55,664 bases of DNA from Moraxellaceae bacterium (lineage in GTDB: Bacteria; Pseudomonadota; Gammaproteobacteria; Pseudomonadales; Moraxellaceae): the NCBI GenBank assembly GCA_004173455.1, contig SECL01000027.1:1-55664 (forward strand), written 5' to 3'. Below are positions 43,941 to 53,237 of this stretch, one piece after another. Positions within the stretch are counted from its first letter, which is position 1, and the number at the start of each line of letters is the position of its first letter. The translations under genes and the position numbers were made by a program. The notes beneath the pieces are model-generated. The model searched no databases and was not told the DNA's origin. It saw only the letters and a list, made by a program, of their open reading frames with translations.

Positions 43941-46646
43941 TTAGGATGCCAGTTTTTGCATCAAATGTTGAGCTTGAGCCTGTTGCTGTGCGTTACCTTG
44001 ATTAATCACTTCACCCAGAAGTTCACGGGCACTGGCTCGCTCACCCAGATGAATATAGCTTTCAGCCAATTCAAGATTGGTTTGCTGCACATCAAGGTTA
44101 ACCAAAAATGGAAACTCCTTGGCCAGAAAGTCTTCCGGGCTAGCCGATGTATCTGCCGGAGTAACCGAGACAGTGGCAGCGGACGCTGGCGTGGTTGATG
44201 TACCAATATTGAAGTCTTGGTCATCAAAGCCATCTGCCCAGTTGGTATCATTGACTTCCAGCGTATCGAGATTGACCTGTGGTGCGATGGGCGCTTTGGC
44301 TTCTTCTTTGGGCTGATCCAGCTCAAGGTCAAAGTGGGTAGGCGCTTGTTCTGGAACTTTAATGTCTTCCAAAACGAAAGAGTCATTTAGGTCAAACTCC
44401 AGATCAACAGGAGCATCATCCGGCACTGATTTTGCTGTCACTGGTTCAAAATCAACCGGTTTGGCTTGAGGCTGTGCTTGTGGCTTGCTGTCAAACTCAT
44501 CCAGATTTAGATCAAAACTGGCAGCTGGCGCGGATTCAGGGCTAGTCGCAGATTGCTGGTTAAATCCAAATTCAGCTTCCAGTTCAGCGAGGGACTGATC
44601 GGCAGCAGAAGCAGGCACTTCGATTTCCTGCGGCATAGCAGGTGCTGACTGGGCATCAAACTCAATGACATTGTTTTCAGCAGATGCAGGTTTGCTACTT
44701 TCAAAGTTAAAGCTTAAGTCATCGACTGGCTTAAAGTCTTCCGGTGGCTTTGGCTGCAAGAGCATACGCATTTTTTCAGCGTGCTGCGTTGTTTCAGGCT
44801 GGTTAAATGCCGTGACGAGATTGAACTGCTGTTCAAAACCATCAATATCATTTTGCAGGGCATACACTTCTAACAGTTTGACCTGAAGATCAACCCGTTC
44901 TGGTGTTTTGCCAATTGCATCTTTTAGCAAACCAACTGCCTGAGTGTAGCGATCACGCTCAAGATAGCTTTGAACTTCCTGTAGCACATCGGAAGTAACC
45001 GGCTGTGCAGCCGGACGGGCTACTGGAACGGGCGCTTCAGGGACAACTGGCGCTACCGGACGAGCAACGGGCTGTTCCTTTTTGACAGCAGCCGGTGCTG
45101 TACGCTTTACGGCAGGGCGTTTGGCCTTGCCACGGGCAACAGGTTTATTGTCAGATTTGCCCATCAGGACTTTGGCTGCAATGGCACCAATCACCACCAC
45201 AACCACGGCAATGATGATCCAGATCGGAAAGCCACCGCCACTGTCACCTTCGGCGGCGCGTGCCATGTTGGGCGCAAACCCAAACAGACCCATACTGGCA
45301 AAAGCAATAATAGGGAGAATGGCATTGGCTACCTTTTTTGGAGGCAACACTTGCATGGGCTGTTTTTGCGCAGGCAGCTTTTTAGCCTGATTGCGCGTTT
45401 TCAGCTGATGTTCCAGTTCGGCGAGTTTAGCATTTAGCATAGCGATCTTCTTATCGTTTAGCGCGAGTTGAGCGTCCAGCTCACTCACTTCGTGTTGCAT
45501 TAAAACTGTTTTACGACGTTCTTGACCAATTTTCAAGACTATTTCGCGCGGCAGCGGTTGAAAACCTACATTTTGACCAGTAGCGCTGTTTCCTTGAGCA
45601 CTTCCTTGCACATTGGGTGCCACAAGAGTGAGTTCGGCTTTGGGCAAGCGGCCACTGCGGTTAATGGGGGCGGTGGTGTTGGCAGCCGGTATTTTGGGTG
45701 CAGGCTTAAATGGCGAGACAGCTTGTGGTGTGGCAACCAACGCTGTGTGTTGTTCGCGCTCCGGTAAAATTAGAGTAGCGCCACGCTTGAGCTGGTTAGG
45801 GTCACCGGCAATAAAAGCATCCTGATTCAAGTCACGAATTTGCTGCATAATCTGGTTCACCGGTTGTTTAAGTTGTGGTTCAAGTTGCTTGGCAATTTTC
45901 CACAGGGATTCATTCTTCTTTACCAGATGACGCGGCTGGTCTTTTCGGGGGGTGGTCGACACTTCAATTTCTTTCGGGACAATGGCCGATTTGCTGGCAT
46001 TCTGGAGGTTGGCTAAAGATTGAGATTGCATGTCCGGCGGCAGAGTATTTACGACATTAAGCTTACGTTCTATGCTGGGCTGTGATCTTTCATTGCGGCT
46101 GGCGGGCACATCAATAGTTGGTGTGTTGGAGGTTGCCAATGAAACTGGTGCCATGCTATTGGCTTGAATCTGGGTGGGTGCCGGTGTGGAGTTTTGTGTT
46201 TGCAGCGCCACTATTTTTTTATTTTTATCAGCCGGGTCAATCATGGCATTCACCCGTTGTAAGCGCATATTCTGGCCGTTTTTAACCCGCAGGACAAAGT
46301 CAACAAAGGGTTCATTTACCGGCTGGCGACCACGGATCACAATCACGCCACGGTCATTTGATAATGCCTGAATGTTAAAGCTTAATGCGCCATTATACGA
46401 ACCCGGCTTGATGCCCAGATCTGCCAGTTCCTGAGGATTGGCCAAGCCAACGGTCAGATCCTGTACTCTCACCGCGCCAAGGTCGGATATGGCAACTTCG
46501 GCATAAAACGGCTCACCCAGCGCAGACCTGACTTGAGCGGGCTGGATAATTAGGGCGTGTGCCAATGATGGAGAAAACACGGAAACAGACAACAGAGGTA
46601 ATAATCCGGTGCTTAAGCTGGCAAAAAGGCGCTTACGCAAGACCAT
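43941..46646 (-). CDS. fimV: FimV-family peptidoglycan-binding polar protein
   Basis: A 901-residue inner-membrane protein that organises type IV pili, twitching and cell-pole signalling. Signal peptide to about residue 31 (LAHA). Periplasmic FimV N-domain (LIIQPAQVRSALGEPFYAEV). A LysM domain at about 240-292 (RHLVKKNESLWKIAKQL). Coiled coil at about 375-420. Membrane segment at about 475-497 (PIWIIIAVVVVVIGAI). Cytoplasmic Lys/Pro-rich then acidic linker, TPR-like part at about 545-620, and the conserved C-terminal FimV helix pair (LELAESYIHLGERASARELLGEV). Lies between asd and the asparaginase-truA pair. Confidence 0.93.
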   Translation of the reverse strand: MVLRKRLFASLSTGLLPLLSVSVFSPSLAHALIIQPAQVRSALGEPFYAEVAISDLGAVRVQDLTVGLANPQELADLGIKPGSYNGALSFNIQALSNDRGVIVIRGRQPVNEPFVDFVLRVKNGQNMRLQRVNAMIDPADKNKKIVALQTQNSTPAPTQIQANSMAPVSLATSNTPTIDVPASRNERSQPSIERKLNVVNTLPPDMQSQSLANLQNASKSAIVPKEIEVSTTPRKDQPRHLVKKNESLWKIAKQLEPQLKQPVNQIMQQIRDLNQDAFIAGDPNQLKRGATLILPEREQHTALVATPQAVSPFKPAPKIPAANTTAPINRSGRLPKAELTLVAPNVQGSAQGNSATGQNVGFQPLPREIVLKIGQERRKTVLMQHEVSELDAQLALNDKKIAMLNAKLAELEHQLKTRNQAKKLPAQKQPMQVLPPKKVANAILPIIAFASMGLFGFAPNMARAAEGDSGGGFPIWIIIAVVVVVIGAIAAKVLMGKSDNKPVARGKAKRPAVKRTAPAAVKKEQPVARPVAPVVPEAPVPVARPAAQPVTSDVLQEVQSYLERDRYTQAVGLLKDAIGKTPERVDLQVKLLEVYALQNDIDGFEQQFNLVTAFNQPETTQHAEKMRMLLQPKPPEDFKPVDDLSFNFESSKPASAENNVIEFDAQSAPAMPQEIEVPASAADQSLAELEAEFGFNQQSATSPESAPAASFDLNLDEFDSKPQAQPQAKPVDFEPVTAKSVPDDAPVDLEFDLNDSFVLEDIKVPEQAPTHFDLELDQPKEEAKAPIAPQVNLDTLEVNDTNWADGFDDQDFNIGTSTTPASAATVSVTPADTSASPEDFLAKEFPFLVNLDVQQTNLELAESYIHLGERASARELLGEVINQGNAQQQAQAQHLMQKLAS

Positions 46647-46739
46647 ACTAAAATTCCATTATGCTAGTGAATGATCTTTTTCCGTAGGAAAATGAAAAGA
46701 ATAAACAGACTAAATAACAAGTTGATTTGTAACATAAAT

Positions 46740-46771
46740 GGGCAAGTGACTCAATCACTGATTCCTTGCCC
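46740..46771 (-). terminator. Candidate terminator downstream of asd
   Basis: GGGCAAG (46740-46746) pairs with CTTGCCC (46765-46771), with a partial inner stem. The minus-strand T-run is weak (ATTTATG), so confidence is moderate. Confidence 0.5.
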
Positions 46772-46795
46772 AATTTTAATTAACGCTGCAGCAGC

Positions 46796-47920
46796 TTAGG
46801 CAGACTGATGTTCGATTAGCAAGCGCAACATACGGCGTAGCGGTTCGGCAGCACCCCACAGTAGCTGGTCGCCAACAGTAAACGCACCCAGATATTGGCT
46901 ACCCATATTTAGCTTGCGCATACGACCCACCGGAACACTGAGCGTGCCAGTGACAGCAACCGGCGTGAGGTCAGTCATGCTGGCTTCACGGGTATTTGGC
47001 ACTACTTTAACCCAGTCATTCGATTCGCGGATCATGGCTTCAATTTCATCCATGGGCACGTCTTGTTTCAGCTTGATGGTCAGTGCTTGAGAGTGACAAC
47101 GCATGGCGCCAATCCGCACACACAGGCCGTCAATTGGAATAATGTCCTGACCTTGCAAGCCCAGAATCTTGTTGGATTCTGACTGGCCTTTCCATTCTTC
47201 CTTGGACTGGCCATTATCCAGCTGCTTGTCAATATAAGGAATGAGGGAACCCGCCAGTGGTACACCAAAGTGAGTCTTAGGAAATTCATCACCACGTTGC
47301 AGCTCAGCCACCTGACGGTCAATATCTAAAATGGCACTGGCCGGATTGTCCAGTAAATCCTTGACGCCATCACGCAGATAGCCCATGCCACTAATCAGTT
47401 CACGCATGTTTTGCGCACCTGAACCGGAAGCTGCCTGATAGGTCATGGCAGTCATCCATTCCACCAGATTATTCTGGTAGAGCGCGCCAACGGCCATCAG
47501 CATCAGCGAGACAGTACAGTTGCCGCCCACGTAGTTTTTAATACCCTTGCTTAAGCCGTCTTTAATGACATTCAGGTTGACCGGATCGAGCACAATAATA
47601 GCATCGTCCTGCATACGCAAGGTGCTGGCGGCATCAATCCAGTAACCTTTCCAGCCGTCGTTACGCAGCTTGGGGAAAATCTCGCTGGTGTAGTCGCCAC
47701 CCTGACAGGTAACGATAACATCCATTTGCTTTAAGGCATTAATATCAGTGGCGTTCAGCAGGGCAGGCGCGGTTTTATTGCCATACGTTGGCGCGTCGCC
47801 ACCTGCATTACTGGTTGAAAAATAGTATGGCTCAAAATGCGCAAAGTCATTTTCTTCAACCATACGTTGCATCAGCACAGAACCTACCATGCCGCGCCAA
47901 CCAACCAAACCCACTTTCAT
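46796..47920 (-). CDS. asd: Aspartate-semialdehyde dehydrogenase
   Basis: Reduces aspartyl phosphate to the semialdehyde for lysine/diaminopimelate, threonine and methionine. It has 374 residues from ATG 47920, where GAGG lies upstream and the family opening [19 protein letters not shown] begins; a longer frame adds 17 unrelated residues. The catalytic Cys135 is in [11 protein letters not shown]. The NADP/substrate contacts [12 protein letters not shown] and [16 protein letters not shown] (active-site His) are intact. This is the gammaproteobacterial long Asd type. It precedes fimV, a common Pseudomonas/Moraxellaceae order. Confidence 0.97.
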   Translation of the reverse strand: MKVGLVGWRGMVGSVLMQRMVEENDFAHFEPYYFSTSNAGGDAPTYGNKTAPALLNATDINALKQMDVIVTCQGGDYTSEIFPKLRNDGWKGYWIDAASTLRMQDDAIIVLDPVNLNVIKDGLSKGIKNYVGGNCTVSLMLMAVGALYQNNLVEWMTAMTYQAASGSGAQNMRELISGMGYLRDGVKDLLDNPASAILDIDRQVAELQRGDEFPKTHFGVPLAGSLIPYIDKQLDNGQSKEEWKGQSESNKILGLQGQDIIPIDGLCVRIGAMRCHSQALTIKLKQDVPMDEIEAMIRESNDWVKVVPNTREASMTDLTPVAVTGTLSVPVGRMRKLNMGSQYLGAFTVGDQLLWGAAEPLRRMLRLLIEHQSA

Positions 47921-48103
47921 ATCATTCAGCCTCAAGTCGCATGTCGTGTACAAAGTAGCCGAGTTTAACAAAACTACGTCCCGCCTGCACGTTTAGCCTG
48001 CAATAAACCACAAAAAGTTCAAATTTTAGCACTACGAAAAACCACGCAACACAACCTAGAATTAAGGCATGATTAAGAATGAAAAAATACTGATTGTTAA
48101 AAC

Positions 48104-49210
48104 ATGCTGCAATTAATGTTATGGGGTCTGGAAACACTGGCACTGCTAATCGTGTTAGCAACCGCGTGGTCGCTGATTCCCCGCGATGAGTGGTGGGTGC
48201 GTGATCTTGACTTTCCACGCCTACAAGTCCTGTCAGTGGGTCTGACTGTTTTTTTAATTTTGCTGATCTTACCAAGCTCTTGGGATATGTGGCGTGCTGG
48301 CATTTTGCTGTTTCTGGCGGCGGCGCTCGCGTACCAGATTAAAATGGTCATTCCCTATACACAGGTATGGCCCAAACAGGTCAAGCAAGTTGAAATACCA
48401 CATTCAGACCAGCAAATTTGTATGCTGGTGTCCAATGTGCTCACGCCCAACCGTAAGCATTATTTGTTGATTGAACAAATCCGCAAGCACCAGCCGGATC
48501 TGGTGCTGACCTTGGAGACCGACACAGTGTGGGAACAGGCACTAACCGGCATTGAGCCGGATTATCCGCATGTGGTGCGTGTGCCTCTGGATAACCTGTA
48601 CGGTATGCATCTTTATAGCCGCTTGCCGCTTGAGCAGACTGAAGTCAAATTTTTGCTGAGCAAGGAAATTCCGTCCATTCACACCACAGTGACCTTGCGC
48701 TGTGGCAAAAAGGTCAAGTTGTATTGCCTGCATCCGAAGCCACCCAGTCCCACCGAGGCCTATGAATCAACCTTGCGTGATGCTGAGCTGCTGATTGTCG
48801 GCCGCCACATTGCATCAGTTGACGAGACCTGTATTGTGATGGGTGACCTCAATGATGTGGCATGGTCACGAACTACCCGCTTGTTTCAGCGCATTAGCGG
48901 CTTGCTGGACCCTCGGGTTGGCCGTCAGTTTGTCAATACGTTTCATGCTAGCTATCCATTACTGCGCTGGTCACTTGACCATGTGTTTCACAGTACTGAT
49001 TTTGCCCTGATCGCCATGCAACGCCTACCCAATGTGGGTTCGGATCATTTTCCGGTATTGACGCGATTGCAATATATGCCTGCTGCTCAGGCTGAACAAC
49101 AACCATTAGAAGTTGAAGCCAGCGACTATGAGGAAGCGCATGAAAAAATCGAGGAAGGCGTAGAAAAGTCAGACAAGGTGGTGACAGATAAGATCATTAT
49201 TGGACACTAA
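48104..49210 (+). CDS. Membrane-anchored endonuclease/exonuclease/phosphatase (EEP) family protein
   Basis: A 368-residue protein. Three membrane segments at about 5-24, 42-60 and 66-82 are followed by an EEP domain. Its catalytic marks are LVSNVLTPN (Asn), DLVLTLETDTVWEQ (Glu metal ligand), VMGDLNDVAWS (GDxN) and the C-terminal VGSDHFPVLTRL (SDH). HPKPP is the middle His block. Domains of this form act on nucleic acids, phospholipids or phosphoesters; the target here is unknown and the active site faces the periplasm if the N-terminus is inside. The tail (about 325-368) is acidic. The small RNA gene begins about 90 bp downstream. Confidence 0.85.
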   Translation: MLQLMLWGLETLALLIVLATAWSLIPRDEWWVRDLDFPRLQVLSVGLTVFLILLILPSSWDMWRAGILLFLAAALAYQIKMVIPYTQVWPKQVKQVEIPHSDQQICMLVSNVLTPNRKHYLLIEQIRKHQPDLVLTLETDTVWEQALTGIEPDYPHVVRVPLDNLYGMHLYSRLPLEQTEVKFLLSKEIPSIHTTVTLRCGKKVKLYCLHPKPPSPTEAYESTLRDAELLIVGRHIASVDETCIVMGDLNDVAWSRTTRLFQRISGLLDPRVGRQFVNTFHASYPLLRWSLDHVFHSTDFALIAMQRLPNVGSDHFPVLTRLQYMPAAQAEQQPLEVEASDYEEAHEKIEEGVEKSDKVVTDKIIIGH

Positions 49211-49230
49211 TGTGTCAGTAAGTGACATTC

Positions 49231-49248
49231 TGTAAGCAATTACTTACA
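49231..49248 (+). promoter_or_regulatory. GacA-type upstream activating sequence
   Basis: TGTAAGCAATTACTTACA matches the GacA operator consensus TGTAAG-N6-CTTACA exactly. Its centre (49239.5) lies about 63 bp before the predicted RNA start, where such sites sit ahead of rsmY/rsmZ in pseudomonads. A further dyad, TGTCA-GTAAG-TGACA (49213-49227), lies just upstream. Confidence 0.88.
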
Positions 49249-49302
49249 TTCAGTGCCGAATTTAGCGTCTATGTTACTGCCCAATTGTTTTATAAGATGA
49301 CT

Positions 49303-49491
49303 TCATCAGCGCAGGACATGGCACGGAACAGGCCAGCTAAGGATAGACCACCCTGTAAAGGGTATGCTGAAGGGAAACACAGTATCACGGAATGGATACG
49401 GGACAAGGACAGCAGGTTACAATAACACACGAGAGCACAGCCGCAAGCATCAACCCGAGCAGGCAGGACGCCACGCTCGGGTTTGTGTTAT
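49303..49491 (+). ncRNA. Predicted CsrA/RsmA-sequestering small RNA (CsrB/RsmY/RsmZ type)
   Basis: Predicted start about 49303 from -10-like TATAAG (49291-49296); end at the terminator. Nine GGA motifs in ~190 nt: 49314, 49325, 49341, 49373, 49389, 49394, 49401, 49407 and 49466. Several sit in loops: TGGC(49319-22)/GCCA(49332-35) with GGA inside; CTA-AGGA-TAG (49337-46); CTG/CAG (49367-82); GTATC(49382-86)/GATAC(49395-99) with loop ACGGAATG; and the terminator's apical loop AGGAC. This architecture is the hallmark of Gac/Rsm RNAs that titrate CsrA. A 67-codon frame across it (49222-49425) has no ribosome site and is considered spurious. Exact ends need experiment. Confidence 0.85.
49452..49491 (+). 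terminator. Terminator of the small RNA, with GGA in its loop
   Basis: AACCCGAGC (49452-49460) pairs with GCTCGGGTT (49475-49483). Inside it GGC-AGGAC-GCC (49462-49472) displays a GGA at the tip. TGTGTTATTT follows as an imperfect T-run. Confidence 0.85.
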
Positions 49492-49527
49492 TTAAAGACT
49501 AAAAAATTTATCAATTTTAATAATCTA

Positions 49528-50169
49528 TTAACTTAAAATATCGACAACATATTGTGCTAGACAATTACCCAAAACTTTATGCTGACTGGCATTACAATGC
49601 ACACCGTCCAAATTACTCACTTGTATGACGCTATTGGCATCAAAGAAATGGCAGTGTTCTGACTGTGCAATATCTGAATAATGCTGTGCTAGATTGTTCA
49701 TATCTTTGGTCTGATAGCTCAAAAACTTCTGGGCGATAGATCCTTGAGGCTCATGAATAACTGGTGGCGCTACGATTAAGATTTGGGGTAGCTGATAACA
49801 AGGTTCTAGCTGAGCACTTCTGATAGCTAAGATCAGTTCTCTAAGTCCTGATGCTGAATCTTTGGATAAATAATGATGGCTATCCTGAAAATCGTTTGTC
49901 CCTAGCATAATAACCACCAGTGCCAAAGGTGAATGCATTTCAATCTTTTGCTGAATACCTGTTACGCCATTTCGTCCTTGTTTTTCAGGATCTTCCAGAT
50001 TGGTTCTACGACCATTTAGGCAATCTTCAAAAACTCTAACAGGTGCCCAGAGTTTAGTTAACGTTTGTTCAAAGATGCCTGACCAGCGCTCGTTAAAATC
50101 CAGACGCATTCTGGTTTGAGGAATAATGCCCCATGACAGCGAATCTCCATAAATAAGTATTTGTTTCAA
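49528..50169 (-). CDS. SGNH/GDSL-family hydrolase (arylesterase-like)
   Basis: A 213-residue cytosolic esterase/lipase-fold protein. Blocks: ILIYGDSLSWG (nucleophile Ser in GDS), the Gly/Asn blocks EDCLNGRRTN and VVIMLGTNDF, and the catalytic DGVHCNASQH (Asp, His). Closest in style to bacterial SGNH arylesterase/acetyl-xylan-type enzymes. I start it at TTG 50169: AAGGA lies 7 nt upstream and the family begins there. A longer ATG frame (to 50226) has no ribosome site. It follows the glycosyltransferase gene on the same strand. Confidence 0.85.
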   Translation of the reverse strand: MKQILIYGDSLSWGIIPQTRMRLDFNERWSGIFEQTLTKLWAPVRVFEDCLNGRRTNLEDPEKQGRNGVTGIQQKIEMHSPLALVVIMLGTNDFQDSHHYLSKDSASGLRELILAIRSAQLEPCYQLPQILIVAPPVIHEPQGSIAQKFLSYQTKDMNNLAQHYSDIAQSEHCHFFDANSVIQVSNLDGVHCNASQHKVLGNCLAQYVVDILS

Positions 50170-50313
50170 CCAAGAATCCTTGAAATTTTGATAAAATTTT
50201 TGTGTAGTGGTGCGTATTATTTGCATAAGTTTGTTAGATGCTTAATTTCTTAAACTTCATTTAAACGCTAAACCACATACTTAATTGGTTTACACAATGA
50301 ATAATCAATCAAT

Positions 50314-51417
50314 TTATTTTAATCCAATTACTTCTTCATATAAAGCAAGGGTTTGATCAGTCATCTGGATTAACTGAAAATCCTGTACGGGCAAAGGTAG
50401 TACAGGTGTAGCCAGCAACTGGTGAACTTTTTTAAACAATGCTTCTGCATTTTCAGGTTCCACCAGCCCAGTGGGATAGCAAGCTTTAAGAATTTCGGCC
50501 ACACCACCACGATTCCAGCCCACTACCGCCGTACCTAGTGCCAGTGCTTCCAGCGTGGTGCGGCCAAAGGTTTCCGGTTGGGTGGATAATGACAATACCA
50601 GATCACTGGCCGCCAGCCATTCCCGAATATCACTGCGATGGCCAACAAAAGTCACATGCTCCTGCAAGTTCATGTCATTGACCCGCTGGTGCAGCTCATC
50701 CAGATAGCCCTGTTTTTTTTCATCAGCACCACCCACCACCACACCATGTACATTAAAATTCTGTTTCAAATCATCAATCAGGTTGAGCAGGTATTCATGC
50801 CCTTTAAGTCGGGTAATGCGGCCGGGCAGGGTAATCAGGGTTTTGTTTTCCAGTTGCGGGAAAAGCTGATACAGCGTGTTCCACCATGCGGCCGAGGGCT
50901 GATAGCCATGCGGAAACTCTTTAAGGTTGATGCCGCGATAAATGCGCACGATACTGGCTTCGGGGCAGTGCGGGTAGTGTTGGTGAATATAATCCACCAC
51001 GCTGTCAGATACAGCAATGACCCGTTCTGCCTTAGTCATGATGGCGCTGTAAGCATTAACCGAATACATGCCATGCACGGTGCTGACCAAATGCGGCCGG
51101 TTTTTTGGGGGGATACCACGTAAGGCAAAATGGGTAATCCATGCTGGCACCCGTGAGCGCACATGCACAATGTCCGGCTGTTCCTGCCTAATAATGCGAC
51201 GTAATGGCCTGATTTTAAACAGACTGCTTAATGATTTTTTATGAATGGCCAGTTGCAGGTGACGTGTGCCTTCCTGTTGCAGTTGTGGCACCAGTCTGCC
51301 ACCGTTGGAAACCACTACAGATTCATGCCCTTTGGCGATCAGCGCACGGCCAATTTCCAGCGTGCCACGCTCTACGCCGCCGCTGTTAAGTTCAGGAAGA
51401 AGTTGCATGACTTTCAT
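50314..51417 (-). CDS. GT-B glycosyltransferase family 4
   Basis: A 367-residue GT4-type transferase. N-domain opening MKVMQLLPELNSGGVERGTLEIG is typical of LPS-core and exopolysaccharide GT4 enzymes. The C-domain has TLPGRITRLKGHEYLLNLID, VGHRSDIREWLAASDLVLSL and the nucleotide-sugar EX7E region QPETFGRTTLEALALGTAVV. No membrane segment; peripheral at the cytoplasmic face is expected. It lies downstream of the lpxL gene with a 153-bp gap, so a lipid A/LPS-core role is a reasonable inference. The ATG at 51417 is used rather than an upstream TTG. Confidence 0.9.
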   Translation of the reverse strand: MKVMQLLPELNSGGVERGTLEIGRALIAKGHESVVVSNGGRLVPQLQQEGTRHLQLAIHKKSLSSLFKIRPLRRIIRQEQPDIVHVRSRVPAWITHFALRGIPPKNRPHLVSTVHGMYSVNAYSAIMTKAERVIAVSDSVVDYIHQHYPHCPEASIVRIYRGINLKEFPHGYQPSAAWWNTLYQLFPQLENKTLITLPGRITRLKGHEYLLNLIDDLKQNFNVHGVVVGGADEKKQGYLDELHQRVNDMNLQEHVTFVGHRSDIREWLAASDLVLSLSTQPETFGRTTLEALALGTAVVGWNRGGVAEILKACYPTGLVEPENAEALFKKVHQLLATPVLPLPVQDFQLIQMTDQTLALYEEVIGLK

Positions 51418-51570
51418 GGCAGGACTCAAGCGCTATTTTAGGGGTTATGATTAAGGATTATAGTTAAGGGCTACGGCTAACATCAGGTGTGTTGAAATAG
51501 TATTCAGTTTTGTAGAACTGTCAAAATCAGTTTGGTAAATGCGCTGGCCGAAAGTGTTTTATCAATACTA

Positions 51571-52500
51571 CTAGTAAATTCGCGAGTAGCCTTCAGGACG
51601 GGTTTTAAAGCGACGGTGAAACCACATGTACTGGGTGGGTGCCAGATTAAGCTGCTGCTCCATCAACTGATTGCTGGTGGTTGCATCGGCTACCTCATCG
51701 GTGGTGGGGTAATTTTGCAAGGCTGGCGTAATGTGAATGTGGTAATGCGGTTTGCGGTCATCCTGCCGGTAAAAATGTAGCGACATCACCGCAGCATTGG
51801 TCATTTTAATCAGGCGACGCTGGGCGGTTACAGTGGCTGCCGGGATACCATAAAAAGGTGCCATGACTCCTTGCTTAAGGCCAAAATCCTGATCCGGTGA
51901 ATACCACACCATCTTTTTGTCTTTCAGGCGACGTACCAGCAGGCGGATGTTGTCGTGGTCAATTTGCTGCTCATAAATGGTATGGCGCGAGCGATAGATC
52001 AGCCAGTCTAGCATGGGGTTGTTTTGCGGACGATACACCACATCCGGGGTGAAATAATAACTGCACAACAGGCCACCGGCATCCAGCAAAGTCGAGTGCA
52101 AGCCCAGCAGCAAGATGCCGCGCCCGTCCGCCTGCGCCTGCTGCAAATGTTCAAGCCCACTAATGCTGACTTTGCCATTAAATCGCTTGGGGTTGTACCA
52201 TGCGGTCAGGCTTTCAACAATGCCAATCCCCATGTTTTCGAATACTTCTACTCCCATGCGCTGGTATTCAGGCTCATCTAATCCCGGATAGCACACGCGT
52301 AGGTTGGTCAGGGTAGTCTTGCGTCTGGATTTCAGGGCTTTCCACAACAATTGGCCAATGGCACGGCCAAGGCTGCGCTGGATTAACCACGGGGCATACG
52401 CCCATGGCAATAACAGCAAAACGCCCAGCCAAATGCCCCAGTATTTTGGGGCTAAAAAGGCAGTGGAAAATTGCGGTGGAGTGGTATCAGGTTTTTTCAC
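51571..52500 (-). CDS. Lipid A late acyltransferase (LpxL/LpxM family)
   Basis: A 310-residue inner-membrane acyltransferase that adds a secondary acyl chain to Kdo2-lipid IVA. The opening FSTAFLAPKYWGIWLGVLLLLPW contains the single membrane helix. The catalytic H135-x4-D140 is in LLLGLHSTLLDAGG, and YRPQNNPMLDWLIYRSR and YSPDQDFG are the next family blocks. It starts at GTG 52500: the longer frame overlaps the upstream gene antisense to family length, and 310 residues is the family size. Whether it is LpxL or LpxM cannot be told. Third gene of a likely uup-lipoprotein-lpxL operon. Confidence 0.9.
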   Translation of the reverse strand: MKKPDTTPPQFSTAFLAPKYWGIWLGVLLLLPWAYAPWLIQRSLGRAIGQLLWKALKSRRKTTLTNLRVCYPGLDEPEYQRMGVEVFENMGIGIVESLTAWYNPKRFNGKVSISGLEHLQQAQADGRGILLLGLHSTLLDAGGLLCSYYFTPDVVYRPQNNPMLDWLIYRSRHTIYEQQIDHDNIRLLVRRLKDKKMVWYSPDQDFGLKQGVMAPFYGIPAATVTAQRRLIKMTNAAVMSLHFYRQDDRKPHYHIHITPALQNYPTTDEVADATTSNQLMEQQLNLAPTQYMWFHRRFKTRPEGYSRIY

Positions 52501-52516
52501 AATCGGGTTTGATAAC

Positions 52517-53233
52517 TCATGAACATTGGGCAGTTTTTTTCCAGTCTGCCAATTGTGCCGGAGTCGCGCTAGCCAGATCAATGGATAACGCCACTTCAGA
52601 ATCAGAGCCTTTAAGCTGGCGACCCGGAATCTGCATGTTTTTGGCCAGTTGTCCCAAGCTTTGCAGCATACGCTTTTCATTGTATTGGGTCTGGGTATGC
52701 TGAATCACATAGGCATAATTGCCGCGATGCTGGATCAGCAGGCCAATAAAACGCTGGTCATTCTGATGTAAAACCAGATAGCCCGCTTCGCCAAGGTTGG
52801 AACGGACGACTTTGACATTGCCCGCTGTCTGCGGCTGGATTTGGGCATCATACAGTTGTGTATACAGCTGGCCAATTTGACTGCTTAAACCTGCAATATC
52901 CTGTGTGTCCGCACTGGGCAGCTTGGGATTGTTATTCAAATTAATTGCATCGACCCGATAAAAGCGGCCAATCTGATCGGTAATACTCAGGCTGTTGCCT
53001 TCAGGGGTACAGCTATCCTGAAGGTCAAGTTTGCCTGCTAAAATGGCTGAATTGAGATCCAGATTATAGGTTTGTGCTGGGGCGTAGTACACCTGATTGG
53101 TTTGAACCAGTGGCTTGTTGGGCTTGATATTGGCATGGCCATTGTGACTAAAATGGCTACAGCCAGCCAGCGCCATAGCAAGGCCTGCCACAACCCATAC
53201 TGTCTTGATCGGTGTTTTTGTCATACCCAGCAT
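52517..53233 (-). CDS. Predicted lipoprotein, unknown, in the uup-lpxL operon
   Basis: A 238-residue precursor from ATG 53233, with a strong AAGGAGAG ribosome site. Lipoprotein signal VWVVAGLAMALAGC (lipobox LAGC). The mature protein is polar with beta-prone stretches (IQHRGNYAYVIQHTQTQY) and two further Cys. It has no recognised family. It lies 4 bp after the uup stop and 16 bp before the lpxL start, so it is firmly part of one transcript. A link to lipid A or envelope assembly is inference from context. Confidence 0.75.
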   Translation of the reverse strand: MLGMTKTPIKTVWVVAGLAMALAGCSHFSHNGHANIKPNKPLVQTNQVYYAPAQTYNLDLNSAILAGKLDLQDSCTPEGNSLSITDQIGRFYRVDAINLNNNPKLPSADTQDIAGLSSQIGQLYTQLYDAQIQPQTAGNVKVVRSNLGEAGYLVLHQNDQRFIGLLIQHRGNYAYVIQHTQTQYNEKRMLQSLGQLAKNMQIPGRQLKGSDSEVALSIDLASATPAQLADWKKTAQCS

Positions 53234-53237
53234 TGTA

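Noticed and set aside
49222-49425. 67-codon plus-strand open frame
   Set aside because: It lies over the GacA palindrome and the GGA-rich RNA, has no ribosome site and an odd composition; the RNA interpretation explains the sequence better.
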